Counted from the first letter of the stretch, positions 1 to 8,748 are shown. The stretch is DNA of 64,000 nt from S015-6 sp964384945 (GCA_964384945.1 CAYLMK010000005.1:248001-312000); one strand, 5' to 3'. Notes: a model not told the origin generated them from the sequence alone. Numbers and translations: made by a program.

Positions 1-1395
1 CAGGACTTGGCAACTGCAGGCCAGGCCGAGGAGCGATGGGCAAGGACGCGCGCAAAGCATGTCCCGGACGACGCAATTCCCCCTGGTGACGAGACAAATC
101 GGCTACATCGCTGGGGATACAAATATTACCGCGAAATGTTCAATGCCCGGCAGCTCCTTGGCCTTGAACTATCCGCCCGGGTGATTTCTCAGACAACGAA
201 CGAGCGTATACGGAACGCACTCGCGACCAACCTTTCGGACCTGTTACGCTATCAGAATATGCTCTGCCGATATGACGTCAACGCCCTGAAATCACTGGAT
301 ATTTTCTCCGTGCATGGGTTTCCGGTGGGGCTCATTCAGTGTGAATCAAATTTTTTGGGAATCATTGAGCCGAACAAGGGTCTTTGTGTGGGCAGCGGCG
401 GCTGGGCAAATATCATCGAGAAGTTCCGGAAGGCAAAGGCGTATTGCAACAGCCCGTTTGAGATCAGACATCGGGACGGAAGAAAGGAAATCGTCCCTAT
501 CAAAGGGGAATGGATCGGTGACAACCCAAATGGAAAGCATCGGGCTCGAAAGCGGAGTGTTGAATTGCATTGTAATGATGCCGCGCAAGCGGACCTGTCT
601 CCGTTTTCATTGGACGCGGTCTTGACGGATCCTCCCTATTTCGGGAACGTGCAATATGCGGAGTTGATGGATTTCTGTTACGTGTGGCTTCGGCGTCTCA
701 TACACACCCACGCAGAGGCATTTGCCAATTTGTCGACGCGCAGTCCCCAGGAGTTGACTGGCAACGAAGACATGGGCAGGGGGCTTGATCACTTTGCACA
801 AGGCCTTTCATGCGTCTTTCAAAAGATGGCAGCGGCGCTCAAACCAGGGGCGCCGCTCGTTTTCACCTATCACCACAATGACCTTGCGGCGTACTACCCG
901 CTCGCGGTAGCGGTTCTCGACGCTGGCTTGACCTGTTCGGCCTCCCTGCCATGCCCTGCCGAAATGGGAGCGTCCATCCACATAAGCGGAACCGGCTCCT
1001 CAATCATCGACACCGTTTTCGTCTGCAGATCAACTGGCACTGTTCCTCGAAAATGGCTGGCTGAGTCGATAGACCGTGTCGCCGAGCTCGTTGCAGAAGA
1101 TTTGGCCAGGCTGCGCGCGGGCACGGTCAAGCCGACGACCGGAGATGTGAGGTGCGTTGCTTATGGGCATCTCATCCGGCTCGCAATGTGGAACCTGCGC
1201 AAGACCTGGAACAAGAATGCAGATATCAACAAGCGCTTGGCAGCGGTGTCATCTTGGATTCTCAGATTTGGGGGATGGGCCGAAATCGAGAGACACCTTT
1301 CCGGTCCTCAGGATTCTTTCCGCGATGACCCGTTGTTCTCGTTGCGCGAAGGTCTTGAAGACTATGGAGTTACCTGTGCCGAAGTATCCTTTTGA
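1..1395 (+). CDS. Adenine-specific DNA methyltransferase, C-terminal part (5' end cut by window)
   Basis: The reading frame is open from the first base, so the gene starts before the window and 464 residues are visible. The amino-methyltransferase motif DPPY lies near visible residue 210, followed by FGNVQYAELMDFCYVWLRR, a signature of large N6-adenine methylases of the COG1743/DUF1156 type, which act on DNA with S-adenosylmethionine. A second conserved stretch (FTYHHND) follows about 80 residues later. The stop overlaps the start of the next gene, a nuclease-like protein, by 32 bases, so the two are probably translationally coupled as a modification/restriction pair. Family assignment is good; the target sequence cannot be inferred. 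Confidence 0.8.
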   Translation, partial: QDLATAGQAEERWARTRAKHVPDDAIPPGDETNRLHRWGYKYYREMFNARQLLGLELSARVISQTTNERIRNALATNLSDLLRYQNMLCRYDVNALKSLDIFSVHGFPVGLIQCESNFLGIIEPNKGLCVGSGGWANIIEKFRKAKAYCNSPFEIRHRDGRKEIVPIKGEWIGDNPNGKHRARKRSVELHCNDAAQADLSPFSLDAVLTDPPYFGNVQYAELMDFCYVWLRRLIHTHAEAFANLSTRSPQELTGNEDMGRGLDHFAQGLSCVFQKMAAALKPGAPLVFTYHHNDLAAYYPLAVAVLDAGLTCSASLPCPAEMGASIHISGTGSSIIDTVFVCRSTGTVPRKWLAESIDRVAELVAEDLARLRAGTVKPTTGDVRCVAYGHLIRLAMWNLRKTWNKNADINKRLAAVSSWILRFGGWAEIERHLSGPQDSFRDDPLFSLREGLEDYGVTCAEVSF

Positions 1396-2407
1396 AGCGG
1401 CCTTTCATGAAATCCAGCGGGATTCGGATCGATTCGTGGACGCCGTTTTTTCGTGCCTCCAGTCTGAATTCCTCGTAATGCCGAAGGGTGCAGGATTCAT
1501 TGAGTATCCTGTCTTTGAACGCGGCTACGAGGCTCTAAAGGCAGTCACCCAAGGGTTCTCCGTACTCCAACCCACAAAGGTGATGCCCGTAGCATTGAGA
1601 GAGCCAATTTCCATCGTGGTTCTTCGCACAATGCTCGGTTTCACACCGCCCGAATGGGGATATGTAACCACACAACGAACCGGGGTGAACGTTACGCAAG
1701 GCTTTGTCAGGTCCCTGGACAGAAGAATCAGGATGTCGCCAGAAACGCCTCTCAAAGGGAGGGGAATAGGCCTGGAAAGGCTGGCAGCTTTGGTGGAAAC
1801 CGCGTGTCTGATACTTGATGAGGGTGCGCCGAATGTTGCAGGCGATCAACTGCATCGTTTGAACAAGGCAGACACCAAACGTGGAATTGAAAGCATAAAA
1901 AGCGTCTCTGGCATGGGTGTCCCCTATGCCATGCTTCTTTACGAACGGTTTCTGGGAAGGCCTTTCGCTGGCCATCGCGATTCGGTCAGCGAACTGGTCG
2001 GTGACAGCCTTGAATCGGCCATCGAAGACGTACTGACTGACGCGGGCATCAGTTACCGCAAGACGAAGCGGGCGGAACGAATCGAGGGATTTGATCAGAC
2101 TCCTGACTTCATTGTTCCGAGCGAGTTTAACCCAAAGATCATCATTGAAGCGAAGATCACCGAAGATGACGGTACGGCCCGGGATAAGGCAACTCGCATT
2201 CAGCACCTTGGCGAACTCAGTCTCGCCGGTCGCTCTGCGGACAAACCAAGATATGAGGTCATCGCCTGCATAGGTGGACGAGGTTTCGGTGTGCGCCGCG
2301 AAGACATGAAGAAAATGATCCTCGCAACCAGAGGCAAAATCTTCACCCTTAGAACGCTTGACCAACTCATAGATCATACAAGGCTCAAGGATTTCAGGAC
2401 AAAGTGA
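1364..2407 (+). CDS. Putative PD-(D/E)xK restriction endonuclease partnered with the upstream methylase
   Basis: A 347-residue protein starting at the ATG that overlaps the methylase end. An upstream in-frame start at 1157 would overlap the methylase by 239 bases and is rejected. A nuclease core is visible in the C-terminal half: PDF at residues 247-249 followed by IIIEAK, with E262 and K264 matching the PD...ExK pattern. The N-terminal 200 residues are not recognised and may carry target recognition. Coupling to a DNA methylase supports a restriction role. The exact family was not identified; the motif and context together make the call moderate. It could alternatively be a DNA-repair nuclease. 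Confidence 0.62.
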   Translation: MELPVPKYPFEAAFHEIQRDSDRFVDAVFSCLQSEFLVMPKGAGFIEYPVFERGYEALKAVTQGFSVLQPTKVMPVALREPISIVVLRTMLGFTPPEWGYVTTQRTGVNVTQGFVRSLDRRIRMSPETPLKGRGIGLERLAALVETACLILDEGAPNVAGDQLHRLNKADTKRGIESIKSVSGMGVPYAMLLYERFLGRPFAGHRDSVSELVGDSLESAIEDVLTDAGISYRKTKRAERIEGFDQTPDFIVPSEFNPKIIIEAKITEDDGTARDKATRIQHLGELSLAGRSADKPRYEVIACIGGRGFGVRREDMKKMILATRGKIFTLRTLDQLIDHTRLKDFRTK

Positions 2408-2445
2408 CATCGAATCGAAGCTGCATGATGATTCTGATTTGTTTC

Positions 2446-2553
2446 ACGCCCGGAGACAGGAAGCGGCTCGTCGAGATGGGGGTGGCCGCGGCCTTCGGCT
2501 CGGGCGCAGCGAACGAAGAGATCATCGAGACCGTGAGACGACTCTCCCGCTGA
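2446..2553 (+). pseudogene. Remnant of a cobalamin-binding domain (C-terminal end)
   Basis: About 35 codons are open up to the TGA at 2551-2553 and read PGDRKRLVEMGVAAAFGSG followed by a terminal helix. This matches the last part of the B12-binding domain of methylmalonyl-CoA-mutase-type proteins, where P-x-D-x3-L-x3-GV-x3-FG-x-G precedes the final helix. Nothing upstream in the same frame continues the domain, because the nuclease gene ends at 2407. It is therefore a scrap left by a deletion or insertion. The match is short and made by eye, so confidence is modest. Confidence 0.4.
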
Positions 2554-2671
2554 TTCCGGCACTGATTTGGAAGACTTCATGGAGGACCATCTCCTTGATC
2601 TGACTTCCAAAACCATCTGTGATCCCCTCGGAAACCGCGGCCATCCCGCGCTGCGTACCCAGGGGTAACCC

Positions 2672-3139
2672 TTGGCGAAACGAAGGAAAGGCTCGCAGAC
2701 AGCCGACACAAGCGGCGCCACCGTCGGATACGAGGCCGAACTCTGGCGCATGGCCGACGCCCTGCGCGGCTCGATGGACGCCGCCGAGTACAAGCACGTC
2801 GTCCTCGGCCTGATCTTCCTCAAGTATATCTCCGACGCCTTCGAGGAGCAGCACGCACGGCTGGAAGCCGAGAAGGCGAAAGGCGCCGACCCCGAGGACC
2901 CGGACGAATACCGGGCGCAGAGCGTCTTTTGGGTGCCGCCCGAGGCGCGCTGGCCGCACCTCAAGGGCCAGGCCCGCGAGCCCACCATCGGCCGGCTCGT
3001 GGACGACGCCATGGCCGGGATCGAGCGCGACGGCCGGGTCAGCGCTGCCCGACCTCTTGACCGCCTTGTCAAAGATGCCCGTTTACCGCCCCGCGGCGAG
3101 CGAAAGAGCACTTGGTATGAACGAGGTTCGGATATATGA
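2672..3139 (+). pseudogene. hsdM: Truncated type I restriction-modification M subunit (hsdM 5' fragment)
   Basis: The frame opens at a TTG preceded by AGGGGT. It encodes the typical HsdM N-terminal helical domain: YEAELWRMADALRGSMDAAE, then HVVLGLIFLKYISDAFEE, and an FWVPPEARW stretch. Up to about residue 120 it looks like an intact HsdM. After IERD the sequence no longer resembles the family and stops at 156 residues, against roughly 500 for a complete protein; the SAM-binding and NPPF motifs are missing. The 3' part of hsdR survives at 4496-4651, so the hsdMSR locus was largely deleted, with a Fic gene now in between. Confidence 0.75.
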
Positions 3140-3164
3140 GCGCGCTCGCAACTATACTGAATTA

Positions 3165-3180
3165 GCTCAAATATATGAGC
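3165..3180. promoter_or_regulatory. AT-rich inverted repeat upstream of the Fic gene
   Basis: GCTCA-AATATA-TGAGC forms a perfect 5-bp inverted repeat around an AT-rich centre. The half-site ATATATGAGC also occurs as a direct copy at 3132-3141, about 39 bp upstream. The placement between the hsdM fragment and the Fic gene suggests operator or promoter sequence, but no binding protein is identified. Confidence 0.4.
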
Positions 3181-3228
3181 TGAATGTATAACAGAACTGC
3201 CACGCGCGGTTATGGCGGGCGAGCCGTG

Positions 3229-3264
3229 GCTTATTAAACGATATGGCGCTTTCGTTTAATAAGC
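3229..3264. promoter_or_regulatory. Perfect 13-bp palindrome before the Fic gene (operator or hairpin)
   Basis: GCTTATTAAACGA at 3229-3241 is matched exactly by its reverse complement TCGTTTAATAAGC at 3252-3264, with a 10-base spacer. It ends 36 bases before the chosen Fic start. The AT-rich arms inside GC-rich DNA suit an operator for a DNA-binding protein, possibly the winged-helix-like C-terminal part of the Fic protein itself. A hairpin in the leader RNA is the alternative. Confidence 0.5.
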
Positions 3265-3300
3265 CGATCGTCTATTATGCGATCGTTGCATAAGGAAGAG

Positions 3301-4476
3301 ATGATGCGGCGCGGCATGACCGGGAGGTACGAAATTACGATGGTAGGCGATGAGCAGATCAGGGCGTTTCTGCCCATGCCTCTGCCGCCGGATCCTCCCT
3401 TGGAAATGACGCCTGCCCGCCAGCAACTTCTTGAGCGTACCACATTGGCGTTGGGCCGACTGGACAGCATCACCCTTCTTCTGCCCGATCCGAACCTGTT
3501 TCTGTATGCCTATGTGCGGCGTGAGGCGGTCCTGTCCTCCCAGATCGAGGGGACCCAGTCATCGCTCAGCGATCTGCTGCTCTTTGAGCTCGACGAGGCC
3601 CCTGGCGTGCCCTTCGACGACGTGGTGGAAGTCTCGAACTATGTGGCGGCACTCAATCATGGTCTGGAGCGGTTCCAAAGCGGCTTCCCCCTTTCCAACC
3701 GGCTGATTCGCGAGATGCACTCGGTGTTGCTCTCTCGCGGCAGAGGGAGCGAGAAGGCACCGGGCAAATTCCGGCGCACGCAAAACTGGATCGGCGGTAC
3801 CCGACCAGGAAACGCGCATTTTGTCCCGCCCCCGTCTCGGCATGTAGAGGAGTGCATGGCTGGGCTGGAGCGCTTCCTCCACGACAAACACACGCCTTAC
3901 CCCGCGCTGATCCGGGCCGCCTTGGCGCACGTGCAGTTCGAGACCACCCATCCTTTTCTGGACGGGAACGGGCGCATCGGGCGATTGCTGATCGTGTTTA
4001 TACTTCACCACGAAAAGGTTTTATCCCAGCCTTTGCTCTACCTGAGTCTCTACTTCAAGCAACATCGCGCCGAATATTACCGTCTCCTCGATGTGGTACG
4101 GATGAACGGAGACTGGGAAGCGTGGGTGGATTTCTTTCTGGACGGCGCTGAGCAAACCGCCTCCGGTGCGGTGGACACCGCACGGCGACTGGTGGCGCTC
4201 TTCAAGAAAGATGCAGAGAGAGTCCAGATGGCAGGTCGGATCGCCTCCAGTGCGCTGCGTGTGTTCAACAGCCTTCGTGAGCGGCCCGTGATCACGCTCA
4301 ATCGGGTGTGCGAGCGCGCCGGCCTGGCTTTCCCCACCGCAGCCAAGGGCATGGACGCCTTGGTGAGGTTGGGGATCGCACGTGAACTGACCGGCAGGCA
4401 GCGCAACCGCATCTTTGCTTACGACCGCTGCCTGGCAATTCTGAACGAAGGAACGGAACCGTTAGGAACCAAATGA
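3301..4476 (+). CDS. Fic family protein (class II, probable AMP-transferase)
   Basis: A 391-residue protein. The ATG at 3301 follows AAGGAAG; the ATG at 3304 or an earlier one at 3277 are alternatives. The catalytic Fic loop HPFLDGNGRIGR is complete at residues 217-228, with the His that activates the target hydroxyl and the Asn/Gly/Arg phosphate contacts. The autoinhibitory motif S-x3-E-G (SSQIEG) is at about residues 79-84, which places it in the N-terminally inhibited class II. The N-terminal region is Fic_N-like and the C-terminal 80 residues look like a winged helix (VITLNRVCERAGLAFPTAAKGMDALVRLGI), typical of Fic proteins that may autoregulate. It sits inside a deleted type I restriction locus, where such cargo is common. 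The target is unknown. Confidence 0.88.
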   Translation: MMRRGMTGRYEITMVGDEQIRAFLPMPLPPDPPLEMTPARQQLLERTTLALGRLDSITLLLPDPNLFLYAYVRREAVLSSQIEGTQSSLSDLLLFELDEAPGVPFDDVVEVSNYVAALNHGLERFQSGFPLSNRLIREMHSVLLSRGRGSEKAPGKFRRTQNWIGGTRPGNAHFVPPPSRHVEECMAGLERFLHDKHTPYPALIRAALAHVQFETTHPFLDGNGRIGRLLIVFILHHEKVLSQPLLYLSLYFKQHRAEYYRLLDVVRMNGDWEAWVDFFLDGAEQTASGAVDTARRLVALFKKDAERVQMAGRIASSALRVFNSLRERPVITLNRVCERAGLAFPTAAKGMDALVRLGIARELTGRQRNRIFAYDRCLAILNEGTEPLGTK

Positions 4477-4495
4477 ATCCGACGGACCCGGGGTG

Positions 4496-4651
<156 letters not shown>

Positions 4652-4929
4652 GAGGCGAGTCTGATCGGGTAGGCTGTGGCTTCCATTCGCCGGCCCCTAC
4701 CCTGCCAGGCAGGCGGATTCCTTTGGTCAGCCCCTCGCAAGACTGCCCTTGCCTTAATCTGGTGGTTGTCGTCAAATACATCGGGCGGCGGAGCCTCTCC
4801 CTTCAGAGGACTATCACCCCATAAGCAAAAACCCATGCCGGCCGCACACATTGCAAAGAAGCCGACGGCGACTCCGCCTCGCATCGCCGCCGCGGCTTAT
4901 CGCGGCCGTTCGACAACGATAAAGGAATC
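4652..4929. other. Intergenic region, no gene seen
   Basis: No reading frame here resembles a protein. The stretch separates restriction-locus debris from the methyltransferase gene. It ends with AAAGGA, the ribosome-binding site of the methyltransferase. Confidence 0.6.
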
Positions 4930-5742
4930 ATGAAGAAACCATACGTTCACGGTTACGATCATCGGGAAAACACGCGGCTGCAGGACCAGGCCTCCACCCT
5001 GGTCGAGTTGCTGCACTCCGATACCGCGTATCCGGCGGGGAGCCGGGTCCTCGAGGCCGGGTGCGGCGTGGGCGCCCAGACCGTCACCCTGGCGAAGAAC
5101 AGCCCGAACGCCTCCATTTTCTCCATCGATGTTTCCGAGGCCTCGCTCAACGAAGCCAAGAGAAAAGTGGCGGCGGAGGGCCTGACCAATGTGCGGTTCG
5201 AACAGGGGGACATCCTTGATCTGCCCTATGGGCAGGACTCCTTCGACCATGTTTTCGTCTGTTTCGTCCTGGAGCATCTTGCGGATCCGGTGGCGGCCCT
5301 GCTGGCATTGAAGAACCATCTGCGTCCGGGCGGCACGATCACGGTCATCGAAGGGGACCACGGCTCGGCCTATTTTCACCCGGACAGCGAGGCGGCGCGC
5401 GCCGCGATCCGGTGCCAGGTTGAGCTGCAGCGCCGCGCCGGCGGCAACGCCCTGATCGGACGAGAACTCTATCCCTTGCTGGTCGGCGCAGGCTACCGAT
5501 CTGTCCGCGTATCACCTCGAATGGTCTATGTGGATTCCAGCAAGCCTGAATGGGTGGAGGGGTTCACGAAGAAGACCTTCACGGCGATGATCGAGGGGGT
5601 CCGCGAATCGGCGATCCGGGCAGGAATCGTTCTACCGCAGGACTTCGAAAAAGGGATCCGGGACCTGTATCGAACCACGGAGCCGGACGGGGTATTCTGT
5701 TACACCTTCTTCAAGGCCGTCGGAGAAAAACGAGCACCCTGA
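4930..5742 (+). CDS. Class I SAM-dependent methyltransferase
   Basis: A 270-residue protein whose ATG follows AAAGGA. The SAM-binding motif I is VLEAGCGVGAQTVTLA at about residues 40-55. An acidic residue ending the second strand (SIDVS), the QGDILDLP motif and the FVCFVLEHLADPVAAL motif follow in the usual Methyltransf_11/25 order. The C-terminal third is probably the substrate lid. No neighbour fixes the substrate; the cupin-like gene downstream is on the opposite strand. Small-molecule methylation (quinone, lipid or secondary metabolite) is the likely role, without further resolution. Confidence 0.85.
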   Translation: MKKPYVHGYDHRENTRLQDQASTLVELLHSDTAYPAGSRVLEAGCGVGAQTVTLAKNSPNASIFSIDVSEASLNEAKRKVAAEGLTNVRFEQGDILDLPYGQDSFDHVFVCFVLEHLADPVAALLALKNHLRPGGTITVIEGDHGSAYFHPDSEAARAAIRCQVELQRRAGGNALIGRELYPLLVGAGYRSVRVSPRMVYVDSSKPEWVEGFTKKTFTAMIEGVRESAIRAGIVLPQDFEKGIRDLYRTTEPDGVFCYTFFKAVGEKRAP

Positions 5743-5761
5743 GCTACGACACCCGGCCCGC

Positions 5762-6499
5762 TCACTTCATCCGGATGAGCAGCGCCTCCGGCTTCGATCC
5801 CTCGGTCCCCAGGAAGGTAAACTGCCTACCGCCGTCGTTCCAGAGAAGATTTCCTTCTTTCAGGTCGTGGGTCGCCCCCTCATGACCGCCGGCAGAGGAC
5901 GACTCGATCCGCAGCCCTCCCTCGAGCGCGATCACGAGCCCGGTGAATCGGGCAGGCGACCCCAGGTGCCTCAGCGCGGCCGGGAACTTCAGGCGATGGA
6001 CGCGCACAGTGTCGTCTTCATAGTCCATCGGCAGGGACTGCACGCAGGCCGAGGCGGGCCGGTTCCGGCCGCCGGGCTGCAGGAACTCGATCCCCATCAT
6101 CCTCATGTCGGACGGATTGTCCGCGGCTCCGCGCACCCTGTGGATGATCGGGTCCCCGTCGTTGTGCATCAGTACATAGACGGACTTGGGCAGGTAGGTC
6201 CACCCGAAAAGCGAACGGGTCAGCAGCCACCGGACCTTCCTCGTGAGGCTTATCGATTTCGGGAAGACGTAGGCGCCCGCCTTGGAGCCGGCCAAGGCGC
6301 TCGAGTAGTTCCTTCCTCCCTCGAGCACCACGTACAGAGTGTCTTTGTCATGGCGGTGATAGAGCGTCTCCCGGCCGGGCCGAATGAACGCAACGTACAC
6401 GCGAACGAGCTCGTTGCTGAAAACCTCCCGGTGATCCGGCTCGTCGGCGACCTCCACCCAGTCCCGTGCGCCTGCTGCTCCCTTTTCAACCTCTGACAT
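5762..6499 (-). CDS. Cupin-fold protein of unknown function
   Basis: A 245-residue protein without signal peptide. The N-terminal half has a cupin metal-site pattern (RPGRETLYHRHDKDTLYVVLEGG). The C-terminal half repeats a beta-barrel-like pattern (FTGLVIALEGGLRIES, later GNLLWNDGGRQFTFLGTEG), so it may be a bicupin. The gene converges on the methyltransferase with a 19-base gap. Ligand and reaction cannot be inferred. Confidence 0.6.
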   Translation of the reverse strand: MSEVEKGAAGARDWVEVADEPDHREVFSNELVRVYVAFIRPGRETLYHRHDKDTLYVVLEGGRNYSSALAGSKAGAYVFPKSISLTRKVRWLLTRSLFGWTYLPKSVYVLMHNDGDPIIHRVRGAADNPSDMRMMGIEFLQPGGRNRPASACVQSLPMDYEDDTVRVHRLKFPAALRHLGSPARFTGLVIALEGGLRIESSSAGGHEGATHDLKEGNLLWNDGGRQFTFLGTEGSKPEALLIRMK

Positions 6500-6556
6500 C
6501 CCATGCCTTTCCTATTGCGTTTGATGGATGTTGAGGCCAGGCAGCCGGATCGGGGG

Positions 6557-6778
6557 TCAGGCCCGCTTCCGGTGTTCCCTCGACGCCCGGATGCCCAGCT
6601 TCTTCATCCGGTTGTACAGGGTGTTCGGATGGATGTCGAGGAGTCTGGCCGCCCCGTCCTGTCCCCTGATCTTGCCGCCGGTCATTTCCAGGGCCCGGAG
6701 AATGTGGCGCCGTTCGTTCTCCTGAAGGCTTACCGGCCTGTCCGAGCCCAAGGATCCCTGGCGACCGAGCTCCGGCAT
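6557..6778 (-). CDS. Stand-alone Fis-type helix-turn-helix protein (or remnant of a sigma-54 regulator)
   Basis: The 73-residue product contains the DNA-binding helix-turn-helix that normally ends NtrC-type sigma-54 activators: LQENERRHILRALEMTGGKI, then GAARLLDIHPNTLYNRMKKL. No AAA+ domain is encoded upstream: an in-frame TGA lies 16 bases before the ATG. It may be a genuine mini-regulator resembling Fis, or the last piece of a deleted activator. The translation signal (CAGGGGA) is acceptable. Only the HTH assignment is secure. Confidence 0.6.
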   Translation of the reverse strand: MPELGRQGSLGSDRPVSLQENERRHILRALEMTGGKIRGQDGAARLLDIHPNTLYNRMKKLGIRASREHRKRA

Positions 6779-6854
6779 TCCCCTGGGCGGGCCTCACTCC
6801 GGGTTCATTTCATCCGACCGACCTGCATCTCTGAATCGGACGGTCGGTCGGGTT

Positions 6855-7022
6855 CTAGCTTTTCCGGCTCGTCTTTGCCGAGAAGGCGGACATGAGCTGC
6901 CTGACACCCTCCTTTTTGTTGCACTTGGGGCAGGCGGGCTTTCCCTTTTCGTGCTCGGCAATGGTCCGAATGACGGAGAACTTTTTCCGGCAATCCTTGC
7001 ACTCGTACTCGTAGGTCGGCAT
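6855..7022 (-). CDS. FmdB family zinc-ribbon protein
   Basis: A 55-residue protein beginning MPTYEYECKDCRKKFSV. The ATG at 7022 follows GGAGGAG, so the longer frame starting at 7076 is rejected. Two CxxC knuckles (CKDC and CPKC) about 25 residues apart form the zinc ribbon typical of FmdB/putative regulatory proteins. These are widespread in anaerobes and linked historically to formamidase/amidase loci, but the molecular role is unknown. Nothing in the neighbourhood clarifies it. Confidence 0.85.
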   Translation of the reverse strand: MPTYEYECKDCRKKFSVIRTIAEHEKGKPACPKCNKKEGVRQLMSAFSAKTSRKS

Positions 7023-7272
7023 ATACACTCCTCCCTCTTGGCGTCTACCTTGCTCTTTATATTCTATAAGGTTCATGCCCCCTCATCCAAGAGAATCCCA
7101 CAGGCTCCGGACGGAGGCCTGCCCGGTCTTCCCCCTGAATCTTGTTTCTCATCCCCGGCGAAATCTGGTATAAGGAATTCTGGGAATTGCCGCGCTGCGG
7201 CACATTCGGCGGGGCATAGTGCCGGAAGCCGGGGAAAGCGGCCGTTCCCTTCCTCAGCACGGGGCGCGGACC

Positions 7273-8007
7273 ATGAGAACGCTTCTCCACATGCTGTACC
7301 AGCCTTACAAGTGGTTCGTCTGGGGCCCTTTTCTGGTCTGCTCGACGCTCATCCTGGGTGCGGTCGCAATCGGGATCGCCACCGCCGTGAGCCCCAAGCT
7401 CGCCAGCCAGACGTGCGGTGTCTGGTGGTCTCGGCTGAACAGCTACCTGACGCCCATGCTCGTCTCCGTCCGCGGAAGGCAGCACATCGACAAGAGGCAA
7501 TCCTACGTCATCGTATCGAACCACCTGAGCCATTTCGACGTGTTCGTGCTCTACGGCTGGCTGGGGATCGACTTCAAGTGGGTGATGAAGAAGGAACTCC
7601 GCAACCTGCCTGCGCTCGGGGCCGCCTGCGAGAAGCTGGGGCACATTTACATTGACCGCTCCGACCGGGAGTCCGCGCTCGCCTCCCTCGATGCGGCGAA
7701 GAAGAGGATCGTGAACGGCACGAGCGTCCTGTTCTTCCCTGAGGGCACGAGAAGCACCACGGGCCGGATGAGGGAATTCAAGAAAGGAGCCTTTATCATG
7801 GCCCTGGACCTCGGCCTGCCGATACTCCCCATCACGATCCGCAACACGGACAAGATCCTCCCGGCGAGGACGCGCGACCTCTTCCCGGGCCGGGCGACCA
7901 TGGTGATCCACCCGCCCATCGACGCCCCGAAGTACGGAAAGGAACGGCTCGAAGATCTGATGGCCGACGTTCGAGAGGTCATCCAGGCAGGGCTGGAATC
8001 GAAATAG
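7273..8007 (+). CDS. plsC: 1-acyl-sn-glycerol-3-phosphate acyltransferase (PlsC family)
   Basis: A 244-residue membrane-associated acyltransferase of phospholipid synthesis, transferring an acyl group to lysophosphatidate or a related acceptor. The hydrophobic N-terminal segment (residues 15-40) is a membrane anchor. The catalytic NHLSHFD motif places His84 and Asp89; FFPEGTRS is the acceptor-binding block, and PILPITIRNTDKILP follows as in the family. The ATG at 7273 gives the family N-terminus; the GTG at 7219 would add 18 residues with no family character. A small lipoprotein gene follows after 16 bases. Confidence 0.87.
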   Translation: MRTLLHMLYQPYKWFVWGPFLVCSTLILGAVAIGIATAVSPKLASQTCGVWWSRLNSYLTPMLVSVRGRQHIDKRQSYVIVSNHLSHFDVFVLYGWLGIDFKWVMKKELRNLPALGAACEKLGHIYIDRSDRESALASLDAAKKRIVNGTSVLFFPEGTRSTTGRMREFKKGAFIMALDLGLPILPITIRNTDKILPARTRDLFPGRATMVIHPPIDAPKYGKERLEDLMADVREVIQAGLESK

Positions 8008-8023
8008 AGAGGAGCCCGCATAT

Positions 8024-8221
8024 ATGCGCCGCCTGATCCTCATCCTGTTGCTGTTTTTGCCGTTCTTCGCACTCGCGGCCTGCGGGGAGGACAAAGAGGG
8101 AGGGGAACTCTGTTCCTCCGACGGCGACTGCGAGAGCGGCAGATGCGGCTACGGGGCCTGTCCCGCATCGGGACCCCCCTGCCCGGAAGGCGAGGAGTGC
8201 CTCTGCCTGGTCTGCCTGTAG
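8024..8221 (+). CDS. Small cysteine-rich lipoprotein
   Basis: A 65-residue protein with a clear lipoprotein signal: MRR, a hydrophobic run, then the lipobox LAAC with the lipidated Cys at about residue 20. The mature part is rich in Cys (LCSSDGDCESGRCGYGACP), resembling small disulfide-stabilised surface modules of deltaproteobacteria. The start follows GAGAGGAG. It is close behind plsC and may be cotranscribed. Function unknown. Confidence 0.72.
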   Translation: MRRLILILLLFLPFFALAACGEDKEGGELCSSDGDCESGRCGYGACPASGPPCPEGEECLCLVCL

Positions 8222-8223
8222 CC

Positions 8224-8748
8224 TCAGGGCCGTTTCTCGCCGAACCCGGCGCCCCGGAAAGGCTCCAGGAGGGCCCGCTTGGTCAGCCAGTCGCCCTCCG
8301 TGCGGGTCAGATCGAGCGTGAGCCGGTACAGGTCCGCGTTTTCGCCGACCTCCTCGAGCCACCCGGCCGGGTCCTCGGAGAGATCTTTCAATTCGGGGTA
8401 GGACCGATCCTTGCGGACAATCAGGAAATAGACCGTGGCTGAGGCAGCCTGCCCCCCCTCTGCGATCTCGATCCCGGGCCTCGGATAGAGGATCCGGAAC
8501 TCGCGGTAGTGCCGGAAAGCCATCCAAAGGATGCTCCGGGTCTCGGCCAGGTCCCGGCTGCCGGGATCGGCCGAGAAGTCCGCTGTCGTCAGCTCCAGGA
8601 GCCCTCCCACGTCGTGCTTCTCGGCAAGCCTCGCGCCCTTCTCGATCAGGCGGCGCACCGCGCCGGCCTCGTCCCCGCCCGTGCAGGAAGCCTGAAAGAG
8701 AAGGCAGGCCAGCCCGCCCAGGGCTGGCAGCAAGCAGATCCTCTTCAT
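8224..8748 (-). CDS. Predicted lipoprotein of unknown function
   Basis: A 174-residue protein. The ATG at 8748 follows AGGAGGGAAAGGAAGG and opens MKRICLLPALGG with a hydrophobic run and a Cys (FQASC), a probable lipobox. The mature part (VRRLIEKGARLAEKHDVGGL) looks like an NTF2/SnoaL-type fold with a small periplasmic alpha+beta domain, but the match is weak. It converges on the small lipoprotein gene with a 2-base gap. Confidence 0.62.
   Translation of the reverse strand: MKRICLLPALGGLACLLFQASCTGGDEAGAVRRLIEKGARLAEKHDVGGLLELTTADFSADPGSRDLAETRSILWMAFRHYREFRILYPRPGIEIAEGGQAASATVYFLIVRKDRSYPELKDLSEDPAGWLEEVGENADLYRLTLDLTRTEGDWLTKRALLEPFRGAGFGEKRP

Noticed and set aside
1157..1363. Longer N-terminus for the nuclease gene (start at 1157)
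   Set aside because: It would overlap the methylase by 239 bases and encodes sequence with no family character; the ATG at 1364 gives the normal short overlap.
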